This document shows, one piece after another, positions 1 to 8,746 of a stretch of 63,580 nucleotides of DNA (its first letter is position 1; each line of letters begins with the position of its first letter). The notes beneath the pieces are model-generated. The model ran no database searches, had not been told where the DNA came from, and was given only the letters and a program-made list of their open reading frames with translations. Source of the stretch: Calditrichota bacterium (lineage in GTDB: Bacteria; Calditrichota; Calditrichia; Calditrichales; J004); the NCBI GenBank assembly GCA_024277115.1, contig JAJRVW010000135.1, forward strand, positions 1 through 63,580. Direction: 5' to 3'. Position numbers and translations under genes: made by a program.

Positions 1-275
1 GATCTTCAGCTTGGACAGTTTTCCTTTTGTCCGGCTTAGTGCTTAAGCTTTTTCGTTTCTTCCTTTCAAATCATTCTCTTTCTATCTCATTTTGTGGAAA
101 TTGCGCCACAACATCCCGATACACGCATTGCGTTTATCGCGGATATACATTGTTTTAGGTTTCTTTTATCACGAAATATAGCCTGCTAATAATGAAGAAA
201 CAAATCATACTTACCAAGTTTGAAAACAAGCTTATTGGGATAATATAATCCTGCCGGGTTTCAAAAACCGTAGCT
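1..275. other. non-coding left edge, nothing recognised
   Basis: No reading frame on either strand gives a convincing protein; all frames are broken within about 60 codons. No tRNA, repeat or clear terminator was seen. It lies downstream of the leftward response regulator gene, so it may hold that gene's 3' untranslated region. Confidence 0.4.
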
Positions 276-638
276 TTAATGGACTAATTGCGAAACGGTT
301 TGTGCCAACTCGGTTATGGTGAAAGGCTTTTTTAAGAATGTATGGGGGCAAGGGAGGTTCATTGCTTTTAGCTCGTTGCTTAAATCATAGCCGGACATAA
401 AAACCAGGGGTATTTTAGGATATTTATCTTTGAGGTGATTATAGGTTTCTTCGCCTGTCATTCCCGGCATGTTCATATCAATAATAAATAAATCAAACGG
501 ATCGTTTTGCGCCGCTATATCCAGGGCCTCTTCCCCGCTTAATGCCGCTTTGCATTCAATATCCAGGGTTTTTAAGACCTCTGTAATAATCTCGCATAAT
601 CCATCTTCATCATCTACAACAAGTGTTTTAAAAGGCAT
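276..638 (-). CDS. single-domain response regulator (CheY-like receiver)
   Basis: The 120-residue protein is a receiver domain only, with no output domain. Visible receiver residues are the acidic pair D9/D10, the phosphoacceptor D54 (in IIDMNMPG), S80 in the FMSGY segment and K102 in the KKP motif. Such proteins take phosphate from a histidine kinase and act by protein contact, or act as a phosphate sink. No kinase lies beside it; the nearest is the hybrid regulator near 45-49 kb. The ATG has an AAGGA about 12 bases upstream, which is a long spacing. It is divergent from the symporter gene. The family call is certain; the partner and process are unknown. Confidence 0.92.
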   Translation of the reverse strand: MPFKTLVVDDEDGLCEIITEVLKTLDIECKAALSGEEALDIAAQNDPFDLFIIDMNMPGMTGEETYNHLKDKYPKIPLVFMSGYDLSNELKAMNLPCPHTFLKKPFTITELAQTVSQLVH

Positions 639-805
639 AGTTGGGGACTTTCCTTTATAAATTAGATTCTTTTATTCGTCAGTGTAGGTGGAATATTAAA
701 AAAGTTTTATCTTTTTTTAAAGAAAGATCATCACAGCCCCTGATAATTTTTTTTTTAATCGCTCTGAAATATATATTGTCCCTTTCTGAAAATTATGGAG
801 ACAAT

Positions 806-2314
806 ATGTCGATTTCATTGATAGATATTTTTATAATAATTGTTTACCTCATCGTTATTGCCCTGGTTGGATCCTTAACCGGCGGCAAGCAAAAAACAAC
901 TAAAGATTATTTTATGGGCGGCAGCAATGTGCCCTGGTGGGCGGTTTCTTTTTCCATTGTAGCGGCGGAGACAAGCAGCCTCACATTTATCAGCATTCCC
1001 GGCCTGGCCTATCTTACAAACTTAAATTTTCTTCAGCTGACCATTGGTTATTTGGTGGCGCGAATTATAGTCGCAATTTATTTTCTGCCTGCTTATAAAA
1101 CAGGGCAACTTAGTACAGCCTATGCTTTTCTGGAGCAGCGATTCGGGCCTACGACACGGCGTTATTCATCACTCGTTTTTTTATTGACCCGCATTGCTGC
1201 CGATGGCGTGCGTCTTTTTTCCACGGCCATTCCTCTCGCATTAATTTTTAAAACCACACCCTATTTTGCCGATTGGTCAAATTTTCAAATCTATGTTGTG
1301 GCCATCATAATTATTGGGATTGTATCGCTGGTTTACACCTATACCGGTGGCGTAAAAGGGGTAATCTGGGCCGATGTTGTGCAGATGGGGATTTATGTTG
1401 GCGGCGCTTTAATGGCCCTGTGGATTTTATTGGGCATGGATGCGGTTTCCCTGGCACCGGCGGCAGAGGCCGGAAAGCTTTCGGTTTTCAATTTTGATTT
1501 TGGCTCCACCTTCTCCGATTTTTTTAGTAAACCGTATACATTTGTCGGCGCTGTGATCGGAGGCCTTTTTCTATCAATGGCCTCGCATGGTACGGATCAG
1601 TTGATTGTCCAGCGTTTACTTACCACCAAAACTTTACGGGACAGCCAAAAAGCAATTATCGCCAGCGGGATAATCGTATTTTTACAATTTGCTTTGTTCC
1701 TTTTTATTGGCATGTTGTTGTTCTCATTTTATAATGGCGTGCCCATTGGCGATCCATCTGCGCCGTTTACAAAGCCGGATGAAATATTTCCGCTTTTTAT
1801 AATCCAGCACTTGCCCATCGGTGTAAAAGGGATAATCATCGCCGGGCTATTTGCCGCCGCCATGTCCACCCTTGCCGGATCGATGAGTTCGCTTTCCAGT
1901 TCGGTTATTTTGGATTTGTACAAACCCTTAACAAAAAAAATCTTATCCGATAAACAGGAATTAAAAATTTCCCGCATGGTTACAATTATCGCCGCCGCGG
2001 TTCTAATTATTGTCGCCTTCGCCTTTATTGCCTTAAACCACTCTGTTGTGGAGATTGCTTTGGGCATCGCCTCCATTACCTACGGTGGTTTGCTTGGTAC
2101 ATTTTTGTTGGGATTGATCTCGAAAAAAGCGACGGAAAAAGGCGCCATCGCGGGATTTACCGCGGGGATTATCGTGATGGTCCTGGTCAGCCTTTATCCA
2201 CTTTATACAGGGCTAGAGCCATTGATGCACTGGACCTGGTTTGTTTTATTGGGGACAGTTGTTACCATAATTGTCGGGAAAATTGTTTCGGCAGGTAAAC
2301 AAGGTGTGGAGTAA
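806..2314 (+). CDS. sodium:solute symporter family protein (SSS/SLC5)
   Basis: A 502-residue, very hydrophobic protein with about 13 membrane segments, matching the solute:sodium symporter family in length and pattern. Near the N-terminus, KTTKDYFMGG is followed by PWWAVSFSIVAAETSSLTF, the usual second segment. A later LFAAAMSTLAGSMSSLSS segment corresponds to the conserved Na2-site helix. The ATG at 806 has GGAG at 797-800. The frame stays open upstream to a TTG at 641, but that would add 55 residues with no ribosome binding site. The substrate cannot be read from the sequence; sugars, amino acids and sialic acid are all possible in this family. Confidence 0.9.
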   Translation: MSISLIDIFIIIVYLIVIALVGSLTGGKQKTTKDYFMGGSNVPWWAVSFSIVAAETSSLTFISIPGLAYLTNLNFLQLTIGYLVARIIVAIYFLPAYKTGQLSTAYAFLEQRFGPTTRRYSSLVFLLTRIAADGVRLFSTAIPLALIFKTTPYFADWSNFQIYVVAIIIIGIVSLVYTYTGGVKGVIWADVVQMGIYVGGALMALWILLGMDAVSLAPAAEAGKLSVFNFDFGSTFSDFFSKPYTFVGAVIGGLFLSMASHGTDQLIVQRLLTTKTLRDSQKAIIASGIIVFLQFALFLFIGMLLFSFYNGVPIGDPSAPFTKPDEIFPLFIIQHLPIGVKGIIIAGLFAAAMSTLAGSMSSLSSSVILDLYKPLTKKILSDKQELKISRMVTIIAAAVLIIVAFAFIALNHSVVEIALGIASITYGGLLGTFLLGLISKKATEKGAIAGFTAGIIVMVLVSLYPLYTGLEPLMHWTWFVLLGTVVTIIVGKIVSAGKQGVE

Positions 2315-2364
2315 ATCGACTGTGTCGAATTCACTCTGAAACAACGGCATAGTCCAGATAGAAT

Positions 2365-3213
2365 TTAATATTTTTGTGGTACAAACGTCTGCTCCTGCAT
2401 CGGTGGCCGGATGTATGGCACTTCTTCGCGATCGGGCAATTCAACTGGTTCGGGCACAACATTTTTGTAAGGGATTTGTTCTAAAATATGGCTGATACAG
2501 TTTAGCCGGGCGCGCTTTTTATCATCGGATGGAACAACATACCAGGGCGCTTGCTTAATATCGGTAAACTCAAATGTACGGTCTTTTGCTTTGGAGTATT
2601 GGGTAAAAAGGCGGTGCTCCTCCAAATCCATCTCGCTCAGTTTCCATCTTTTTAAGGGTGTTTGGTTGCGGCTTTCAAAGCGGCGGCGTTGTTCCTCAAA
2701 ACTCACTGAAAACCAATATTTTAAGAGGATCACGCCGGAACGTACCAACATGCGTTCAAATTCCGGGCAAGACCTGAAAAATTCTTCAACCTGTCTGTCG
2801 GTGGAAAATTTCATCACCCACTCCACGTTGCTGCGGTTATACCAACTGCGATCAAAAAGTACAATCTCTCCGGCAGCCGGCAAATGGGCCACATAGCGTT
2901 GAAACCACCATTGTGTTTTTTCGCGTTCGGTGGGTTTAGGCAAAGCAACAACCCGCGCTATCCGTGAGTTCATTCGCTCGGTGATGCGCTTGATTACGCC
3001 GCCCTTTCCTGCAGAGCCGCGCCCTTCAAAAACGATGGCAACTTTTAGCCCTCTTTCTTTTACCCAATATTGCAGTTTTACCAACTCCTCTTGCAAATGG
3101 GCCAGCTCATGCTCGTAAAATTCTTTTTTCAGGTTCCCGTCTTTTTTATACTTTTTTATTTTTTGGCCATTTTCGTCAACGATAAAGTCGATTTCATTAT
3201 TGTGGTTGTCCAT
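2365..3213 (-). CDS. ppk2: polyphosphate kinase 2 (PPK2 family)
   Basis: A 282-residue single-domain PPK2, which moves phosphate between polyphosphate and nucleoside di- or triphosphates in the cytoplasm. The Walker A loop is at 64-72 (EGRGSAGKGG, K70). The Walker B/lid start is LFDRSWYNR at 119-127 with D121. The stretches LPAAGEIVLFDRSW and ERMLVRSG are typical of one-domain PPK2 enzymes. The residue before SAGKGG is Gly where many PPK2 proteins have Asp. I believe both forms exist in the family, so this is not taken as inactivating. The gene stands alone and converges with the symporter. The preference for ADP/GDP or AMP cannot be read by eye. Confidence 0.93.
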   Translation of the reverse strand: MDNHNNEIDFIVDENGQKIKKYKKDGNLKKEFYEHELAHLQEELVKLQYWVKERGLKVAIVFEGRGSAGKGGVIKRITERMNSRIARVVALPKPTEREKTQWWFQRYVAHLPAAGEIVLFDRSWYNRSNVEWVMKFSTDRQVEEFFRSCPEFERMLVRSGVILLKYWFSVSFEEQRRRFESRNQTPLKRWKLSEMDLEEHRLFTQYSKAKDRTFEFTDIKQAPWYVVPSDDKKRARLNCISHILEQIPYKNVVPEPVELPDREEVPYIRPPMQEQTFVPQKY

Positions 3214-3384
3214 TCTTTTCTTCCTAAAGTTGGTAATAGACTTTAGTCTATCGGATCATCAAAATAAAAGTATTAAAAATATACAAAAAAAGAGTAACGA
3301 CGCTTAAACTAAATATATATTTTGCTCTCGACTTCTTTGCAATAATCAGTTAGTTTAGAAACAGAACAAATATGAGAATTAAAA

Positions 3385-5850
3385 ATGTTAAAGCCTATAC
3401 TCGTTTTTATTCTGGTTGTGTCTTCTCTTCTTGCCCAGGAAAGAAAATCTATCCATCAACTGGATTGGGAAAATCATCAATATTTAAAAAAAGGCAATGC
3501 AGATGTTGATATAATCGATGAAAATATTATCCCGTTGCAACAGGTGGCCTCTGCAAATCTAAGCCGTAAAGTTTTTGGTTATTTGCCTGATTGGGAATAC
3601 CCGGAAGCGATGGCTAACCTGCGTTTTGATTTGTTGACCCATATTGCCGCATTTGATTTTAAAGTTGGCGCAGATGGCTCCATTGGCAATCCATCGGGAT
3701 GGCCATGGACGGATTTAATCAATAAGGCGCATAATAATGGTGTAAAAGTAATCCTAACAGCGGTCAATTTTAATGGGGATGAAATCCATGCTATTATTAC
3801 CGATGAAACCGTTAAAAACAATTTTTTTAATAATCTAAAAAGCAAAATTACAAGCTACAAACTGGATGGCGTTAATATTGATTTTGAAAGTTTAAACTAC
3901 GCGGATCGCTCCTCGGTGATCAATAATTTCATGGCCGAGTTAACAACTTTTATCCATGAAAATTTTCCTGACGGTGAAGTGTCGTTTGCCGGCCCTGCCG
4001 TAAATTGGAGCGATCGCTGGGATTTTACAGGCCTGGCCAATGCCTGTGATTATATTTTTATTATGGGCTATTCCTTCGCAGGGAGTTGGAGCTCCAGTTC
4101 CGGATCGACCGCGCCCTTGATTGGCGGATCGATAAATATCACCAACACGGTTCAAGAACAATACGCCGAGGTTGTCAGTGCCATGCCGCAAAAACTGATT
4201 TTGGGCGTGCCTTATTATGGCGTTAAATTTCAAACTGCAAATAACCAGGCTCACTCGTCGGTAACAAATTATATTAGTTCAACACGTTTCCGCAATTCAA
4301 AATCGGGCTTTGAAAATTATGGCACTTTGTGGGACAGTTCTACAGAATCGCCATGGTACCGCTACCAAAATAATGATGATTGGTTTCAGGTATGGTGCGA
4401 TAATGGCCGTAGCATTGGTGAGAAATTTGACCTTGCCGATAAAAATAATCTGTTGGGCGTGGGCATGTGGGTGCTCAATTATGATGGCAACCAAAGCGAT
4501 TATTGGAACGAGATAATCAAACATTATGGTGATGACTTGCCATTGCCGGGCGAGCCACAAAATTTTTATGTAAATCCGTATCATAATAGTGCTGTAAAAA
4601 TCAGTTTTTCAGATGTTGAATATGCTGTTGGATATTGGGTTTACACAAGTGAAGACGGTATTGTTTTTAGTGATTCAACCTATTTTAATTCTACTGAAAA
4701 CGTCTTAGATGGACTTACAAAAGACATGCTCTATTATTTTAAGGTCCGTGCCCTTAGCAATGCCGGGCTTGGCCCCGAAACAGGCGTTTTGGCCGCAACA
4801 ACCAACCTTCCTTTTAAAACAACAACGCTAATCGTAGATGGTTTTAACCGACAGACAGGGACGGTGAATAACCGTGATTATATCCGAATGCATGCCCGGA
4901 CTTTTTTTGGTAAAGGGATAAAGTTTTCTTCGGCAACAAACGAGGCCATTGTTCAGGATAAAATAAGTTTAGTGAATTTTGAAATTGTGGATTGGATGTT
5001 GGGCGACGAAAGTACAGCAGATGACACCTTCTCATCTTTAGAACAAACACGGGTTAAAACCTATTTGGAAAGCGGTGGCAATTTATTTGTTTCCGGCGCG
5101 GAGATTGGCTGGGATTTAGCGCGTGGCTCGCAGGAAGACAAAGATTTTTATGGCAATTATTTAAAAGCGGCATATATCGATGATGCGCCCAATGGGAGTA
5201 AAGGCGCCTATTACAGCTCCGAAGGTATAGCGGGCACTTTTTTTGAAAGTACGCCTAAAATTAATTTTGATGATGGCAGCAACGGCAGTTTTGATGTGGA
5301 TTGGCCCGATGCGATTATTGGTGCAAACGGCGGTGTTTTGGGATTTAAATTTTCCGGCGTAAATGTATCTAATGGTGGTGCGGGGGTTTATTATTCGGGC
5401 AAATTTGGCAATTCGGAAACAGGGGCAAAACTGGTTTATCTCTCTTTCCCTTTTGAGACGGTTTATCCACAGCAATCACGCGATGATGTTTTGGCCATGG
5501 TCCTTAATTATTTTGATATTAGCACGGCTATTGAAGAGGACGGGCCTAATACGCCAAAAACTTTTTATCTTTTGCCAAATATGCCCAATCCTTTTAACCC
5601 AAGCACAACAATTCGGTTTTATGCGCCACAGCCCGGTACGGCCACTGTTTTTATTTTTGATATAAACGGCAAGCAGGTTGTAAAATCAAAACAAATACAT
5701 TTTGAAAACGGCCTGCAACATTTGGTTTGGGATGGGCGGAACAAAGCGGGAAATACAGTTGGTTCGGGTACCTATTTTTATAAAATAATTATTTCCACAC
5801 CTTTAAGCGGTCAAAAAAACCTTACAGGCAAGATGAGCCTGATCCGATAA
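3385..5850 (+). CDS. secreted GH18-type glycoside hydrolase with FN3, amidotransferase-like and T9SS sorting domains
   Basis: An 821-residue exported enzyme. Residues 1-18 are a signal peptide ending in LLAQ. Residues 60-375 form a GH18 barrel: RKVFGYLPDWEY starts strand 1 and DGVNIDFE (161-168) is the catalytic motif, with E168 as acid. The Asn at 164 resembles the YaaH/SleL branch that cuts peptidoglycan rather than chitin. A fibronectin III-like domain follows (about 390-475). Next is a region of about 230 residues with LESGGNLFVSGAEIGWDL, resembling the class I amidotransferase-like fold. The C-terminal sorting tail begins at NMPNPFNPSTTIRF. A peptidoglycan substrate is inferred from the motif and from the NlpC/P60 gene 29 bases downstream. 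Chitin remains possible. Confidence 0.88.
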   Translation: MLKPILVFILVVSSLLAQERKSIHQLDWENHQYLKKGNADVDIIDENIIPLQQVASANLSRKVFGYLPDWEYPEAMANLRFDLLTHIAAFDFKVGADGSIGNPSGWPWTDLINKAHNNGVKVILTAVNFNGDEIHAIITDETVKNNFFNNLKSKITSYKLDGVNIDFESLNYADRSSVINNFMAELTTFIHENFPDGEVSFAGPAVNWSDRWDFTGLANACDYIFIMGYSFAGSWSSSSGSTAPLIGGSINITNTVQEQYAEVVSAMPQKLILGVPYYGVKFQTANNQAHSSVTNYISSTRFRNSKSGFENYGTLWDSSTESPWYRYQNNDDWFQVWCDNGRSIGEKFDLADKNNLLGVGMWVLNYDGNQSDYWNEIIKHYGDDLPLPGEPQNFYVNPYHNSAVKISFSDVEYAVGYWVYTSEDGIVFSDSTYFNSTENVLDGLTKDMLYYFKVRALSNAGLGPETGVLAATTNLPFKTTTLIVDGFNRQTGTVNNRDYIRMHARTFFGKGIKFSSATNEAIVQDKISLVNFEIVDWMLGDESTADDTFSSLEQTRVKTYLESGGNLFVSGAEIGWDLARGSQEDKDFYGNYLKAAYIDDAPNGSKGAYYSSEGIAGTFFESTPKINFDDGSNGSFDVDWPDAIIGANGGVLGFKFSGVNVSNGGAGVYYSGKFGNSETGAKLVYLSFPFETVYPQQSRDDVLAMVLNYFDISTAIEEDGPNTPKTFYLLPNMPNPFNPSTTIRFYAPQPGTATVFIFDINGKQVVKSKQIHFENGLQHLVWDGRNKAGNTVGSGTYFYKIIISTPLSGQKNLTGKMSLIR

Positions 5851-5879
5851 ATATGAGTCCACTAATACAAAGGAAAATT

Positions 5880-6992
5880 ATGAAGAAGTTTTCAATTTTA
5901 GCCTTGTTCTTTCTGCTCTTTATTTCATGCCAGAACGAACAAGCAGTTATAGAAAAATTTGATGCCCGGATAGAAAAAATCAAAAAAGAGATTATACCCG
6001 ATAAGGCCCTTGATGTGTTTAACGCGGATTTAAAAAAGGAAAACAATGCTTGGGTACTTAATGGGGAATCGACGGTGCAAAAAGCCAAAGAGGCCGTGGT
6101 TGCCTTAAGCGATTCGCTGCTGGGGACAGGCGCTTATACAAATAATTTTCAGATATTGCCATTGGCCGGGTTAGGCGATAGCACTTTTGGGATCGTGACG
6201 GTGAGTGTGGCACACCTTAAACGCAGGGCCAGCCATTCATCGGAGATGGTAGACCAGGCGATAATGGGACGGACGTTAAAATTGCTAAAAAAAGTTGGCG
6301 GCTGGTATTTGGCCCAAACAGATTATGGGTATATCGGTTATGTGCATGGCAAGCAAATTGTGCGCACAACTGCGGCAAAGGTAAAGGAGTGGGAAAACTC
6401 ACCCCGTGTTTTGGTAACCGCGCTGGCCGGCAGGGTTTTTACACGTAAATCGGAAGATTCGACGCCTGTATGTGATGTTGTAATAAACGCGAACCTAAAA
6501 AAAATTAAATCCGCTAAAAAATGGACAGAAGTTTCGCTGCCCAATGGCCAGGTTGGTTTTATTCAAAATAACCTGATAAAAGATTTTGATGGCCAGTTTG
6601 ACAAATCTTTGGCCGGGATTATAAAATCGGCAAAAAGCATGCTTGGCCTGCCGTATTTATGGGGCGGAAATTCCAGCAAGGGCAACGATTGCTCCGGTTT
6701 TACCCAGACCGTTTTTAAGGCACATGGCATTGACCTTCCACGCGATGCGCGGCAGATTGCCGAAATAGGCGAAAAGATAATCCCGGATGAAACCTTTTCT
6801 AATATAAAACCGGGCGACCTACTTTTCTTTGGTGAAGGCGAACGGGTGACGCATGTGGGCATTAGCCTTGGCGGTGACGAGTTTATCCATCAGGCGGGCA
6901 AAGTGCATATCAGCAGCCTGAACCCTGAAAAGGACAATTATAACGCGTACCGAAAAAAATATTTTAAACACATCCGGCGGGTGGTGGAGTAA
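5880..6992 (+). CDS. NlpC/P60 family cell-wall endopeptidase lipoprotein
   Basis: A 370-residue lipoprotein; the signal peptide ends in the lipobox LFISC (C17). The middle (about 100-245) has two SH3-like wall-binding stretches. The C-terminal NlpC/P60 domain has the catalytic Cys in GNDCSGF (C271), His in THVGI (H325) and a third polar residue in FIHQAG (H337). Such enzymes cut the gamma-D-Glu to diamino acid bond in peptidoglycan peptides. I chose ATG 5880 (AAAGGA upstream, immediate signal peptide) over ATG 5853, which has no ribosome binding site. It sits 29 bases after the GH18 gene, probably in one transcript. The released L-Ala-D-Glu could feed the epimerase encoded downstream. Confidence 0.92.
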   Translation: MKKFSILALFFLLFISCQNEQAVIEKFDARIEKIKKEIIPDKALDVFNADLKKENNAWVLNGESTVQKAKEAVVALSDSLLGTGAYTNNFQILPLAGLGDSTFGIVTVSVAHLKRRASHSSEMVDQAIMGRTLKLLKKVGGWYLAQTDYGYIGYVHGKQIVRTTAAKVKEWENSPRVLVTALAGRVFTRKSEDSTPVCDVVINANLKKIKSAKKWTEVSLPNGQVGFIQNNLIKDFDGQFDKSLAGIIKSAKSMLGLPYLWGGNSSKGNDCSGFTQTVFKAHGIDLPRDARQIAEIGEKIIPDETFSNIKPGDLLFFGEGERVTHVGISLGGDEFIHQAGKVHISSLNPEKDNYNAYRKKYFKHIRRVVE

Positions 6993-7042
6993 AAAATTTT
7001 CATCGAAACAAAGTTTCTTTGGCAGTCTGTTTCGTTGGAAAT

Positions 7043-7077
7043 GGATGCCATCGCACAAAGCGATGGCATCCGTTTTT
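7043..7077 (+). terminator. 12-bp perfect hairpin plus T-run, probable terminator of the NlpC/P60 gene
   Basis: GGATGCCATCGC (7043-7054) pairs perfectly with 7060-7071 across a 5-base ACAAA loop and is followed by G and five T's. It is about 50 bases after the stop codon. The stem is nearly identical to the hairpin at 40830-40858. Confidence 0.75.
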
Positions 7078-7103
7078 GCTAGAATGTTTTCGCCGAGTTG
7101 GAA

Positions 7104-7134
7104 GACCTTCCGGGTTTTCAAAACCCGGAAGGTC
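7104..7134. repeat. 31-base perfect palindrome (15-bp arms)
   Basis: GACCTTCCGGGTTTT (7104-7118) is followed after one base by its exact reverse complement (7120-7134). The arms are GC-richer than the surroundings. There is no T-run, so a simple terminator is less likely than a palindromic repeat unit. I recall similar CTTCCGGGTTTT palindromes scattered in FCB-group genomes, but this was not searched. Confidence 0.8.
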
Positions 7135-7180
7135 AGATCACCCCACTCTCAATGAGAGGGATGCTTCGGAACAGCACCTT

Positions 7181-7233
7181 AGCATGACGGGTTCCGTGTC
7201 ATTCTGAACGAAATGCAATGCAGTGAAGAATCC
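7181..7233. repeat. short interspersed repeat, copy A
   Basis: Starts AGCATGACGGGTTCCGTGTC, contains TGTCATTCTG and ends GTGAAGAATCCC. It is alignable with copy B at 7349-7403 over its whole length with scattered changes. The TGTCATTCTG core also begins the inverted-repeat element at 12583. Confidence 0.65.
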
Positions 7234-7295
7234 CAATATTTTACAAGATACAAAAAAAGGTGTTAGCTATCGCTGATAGGATGCTTCCTTCCTCA

Positions 7296-7332
7296 GTTGT
7301 AAATCCCCCGTAAAGTACACGGGATTTACAAC
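7296..7332. repeat. inverted repeat / hairpin
   Basis: GTTGTAAATCCC (7296-7307) pairs with GGGATTTACAAC (7321-7332), giving a perfect 12-bp stem around a 13-base loop. No T-run follows on either strand, and no gene end is nearby. It lies between the two copies of the interspersed repeat. Confidence 0.7.
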
Positions 7333-7348
7333 CGATGTTCTTGATCGG

Positions 7349-7403
7349 GGCATGACAGGTTCCGTGTTATTCTGAGCGGAACGCAGTGGAGAGAAGAATC
7401 TCC
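7349..7403. repeat. short interspersed repeat, copy B
   Basis: Starts GGCATGACAGGTTCCGTGTT and ends GAGAAGAATCTCC. It is a diverged direct copy of 7181-7233. The differences are mostly single substitutions plus one short length change, as expected of an old non-coding duplication. Confidence 0.65.
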
Positions 7404-7563
7404 TTGTAGTGAAAAAGAATTTGCAGGCTTTTGCACAAGGGATGCTTCGACTGCCTGAGGAAACGGCGCATAACAAGACAACTTGGTGCAGTATGCAAAA
7501 TGAAGTGCAGTGAGTTATCTCCGTAATTAAAAGAAAACAAAATATTTGACAGGAACCTTAACT

Positions 7564-8577
7564 ATGTTAAATGTAAAAACACAAAAATTACACCTGGCGC
7601 ATACCTGGACAATCGCCCGCAACTCCAGCGATTATAAAGAAAATGTTTTTGTAGAGATCAATAAAGAGGGCATTACAGGTATTGGCGAGGCAGCGCCCAA
7701 TGTACGTTATGACGAAGATGCCGTACGCACGACACAAAGACTGAACGAATGTTCGCAAACCGTGGAAGAAAAAAACCTGCTGCATTTTCAGGATTTAAAA
7801 CAGGAAATTGACCGCACAGTTACCGACCAGAGTTGTGCCAAAGCAGCCATCGATATGGCCATTTTGGATTGGGCCGGTAAAAAACTGGGCGCGCCGCTTT
7901 ATAAAATGTTTGGCTTAAACCCGGATAAATCGCCATTAACGTCTTATTCCATTGGGATCGATAGCCCGGAGAATATGCAGGAACGTGTCCGTGAAAATGC
8001 CGATATGCCCATTTTTAAGATCAAATTGGGCAAAGAAAATGACCGTGAAATTATTGAGGCCATTCGCGAGGTTACTGATCATGTAATCCGTGTGGATGCC
8101 AACGAGGGCTGGCATGATAAAGAGTTTGCCCTTGCCCAAATAAAGTGGCTGGCCGATAAAGGCGTTGAGTTTGTAGAACAGCCCATGCCGGCGGAGATGA
8201 TGGATGAAACAGCCTGGCTAAAGGAACGCTCGCCATTGCCCCTTATTGCAGACGAGGCCGTTAAAAAGACTTCGGATATAATTAAACTGGCTGATGCTTA
8301 TCACGGCATTAATATTAAATTGATGAAATCCGGCGGTATTTTGGAAGCCCTTTCCATGATCCACCTGGCGCGGGCAACCGGGATGAAAATCATGCTTGGC
8401 TGTATGGTAGAAAGTTCGGTGGCCATTTCTGCCGCTGCGCAAATTGCCCCTTTTGTTGATTATGTCGACCTGGATGGAAACTTACTTTTAGCGGACGATC
8501 CTTATCTCGGTGTGACGGTAAAGGAAGGGAAATTGATTTATAACGATCTGCCGGGCTTGGGTGTTATCGCACGATAA
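7564..8577 (+). CDS. dipeptide epimerase, enolase superfamily (L-Ala-D/L-Glu epimerase type)
   Basis: A 337-residue enolase-superfamily enzyme of the muconate lactonizing subgroup. Acid/base and metal ligands are visible in order: KIK (K152/K154), D178 in RVDANEGW, E205 in VEQPM, D230 in IADEA, and the second base in NIKLMKSGG (250-258). This pattern and length fit the dipeptide epimerases that convert L-Ala-D-Glu from murein into L-Ala-L-Glu in the cytoplasm. The start is ATG 7564 with AGGA nine bases upstream; a TTG at 7546 is a poorer choice. The nearby NlpC/P60 and DdpX genes support a muropeptide role. Other dipeptide specificities occur in this family. Confidence 0.88.
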   Translation: MLNVKTQKLHLAHTWTIARNSSDYKENVFVEINKEGITGIGEAAPNVRYDEDAVRTTQRLNECSQTVEEKNLLHFQDLKQEIDRTVTDQSCAKAAIDMAILDWAGKKLGAPLYKMFGLNPDKSPLTSYSIGIDSPENMQERVRENADMPIFKIKLGKENDREIIEAIREVTDHVIRVDANEGWHDKEFALAQIKWLADKGVEFVEQPMPAEMMDETAWLKERSPLPLIADEAVKKTSDIIKLADAYHGINIKLMKSGGILEALSMIHLARATGMKIMLGCMVESSVAISAAAQIAPFVDYVDLDGNLLLADDPYLGVTVKEGKLIYNDLPGLGVIAR

Positions 8578-8746
8578 ATATTCTTAAATCGCGGCCAACA
8601 AGAAACCGGTCAAAAAATAATTTTTATAAAACAGCCGCTTAGATGGCATTTCTAAATTCTTCAATTTCCGCTACATTTCTAAAAATTAATTCCGTATATT
8701 TAGCAACGCCGAACTGGAATAAATAAAATTCAAATTTTGGAGTATC

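Larger units (their letters stand above)
6993..7563. other. repeat-rich intergenic spacer
   Basis: This stretch carries no supportable gene. It holds two hairpins, one perfect 31-base palindrome and two diverged copies of a roughly 53-base motif, each listed separately. GGATGCTTC also occurs three times (about 7159, 7279 and 7440). It looks like an accumulation site for short interspersed repeats. Confidence 0.7.

Noticed and set aside
641-805. N-terminal extension of the sodium symporter from a TTG start
   Set aside because: The ATG at 806 has GGAG at the right distance and fits the family start; the extension overlaps the divergent promoter region.
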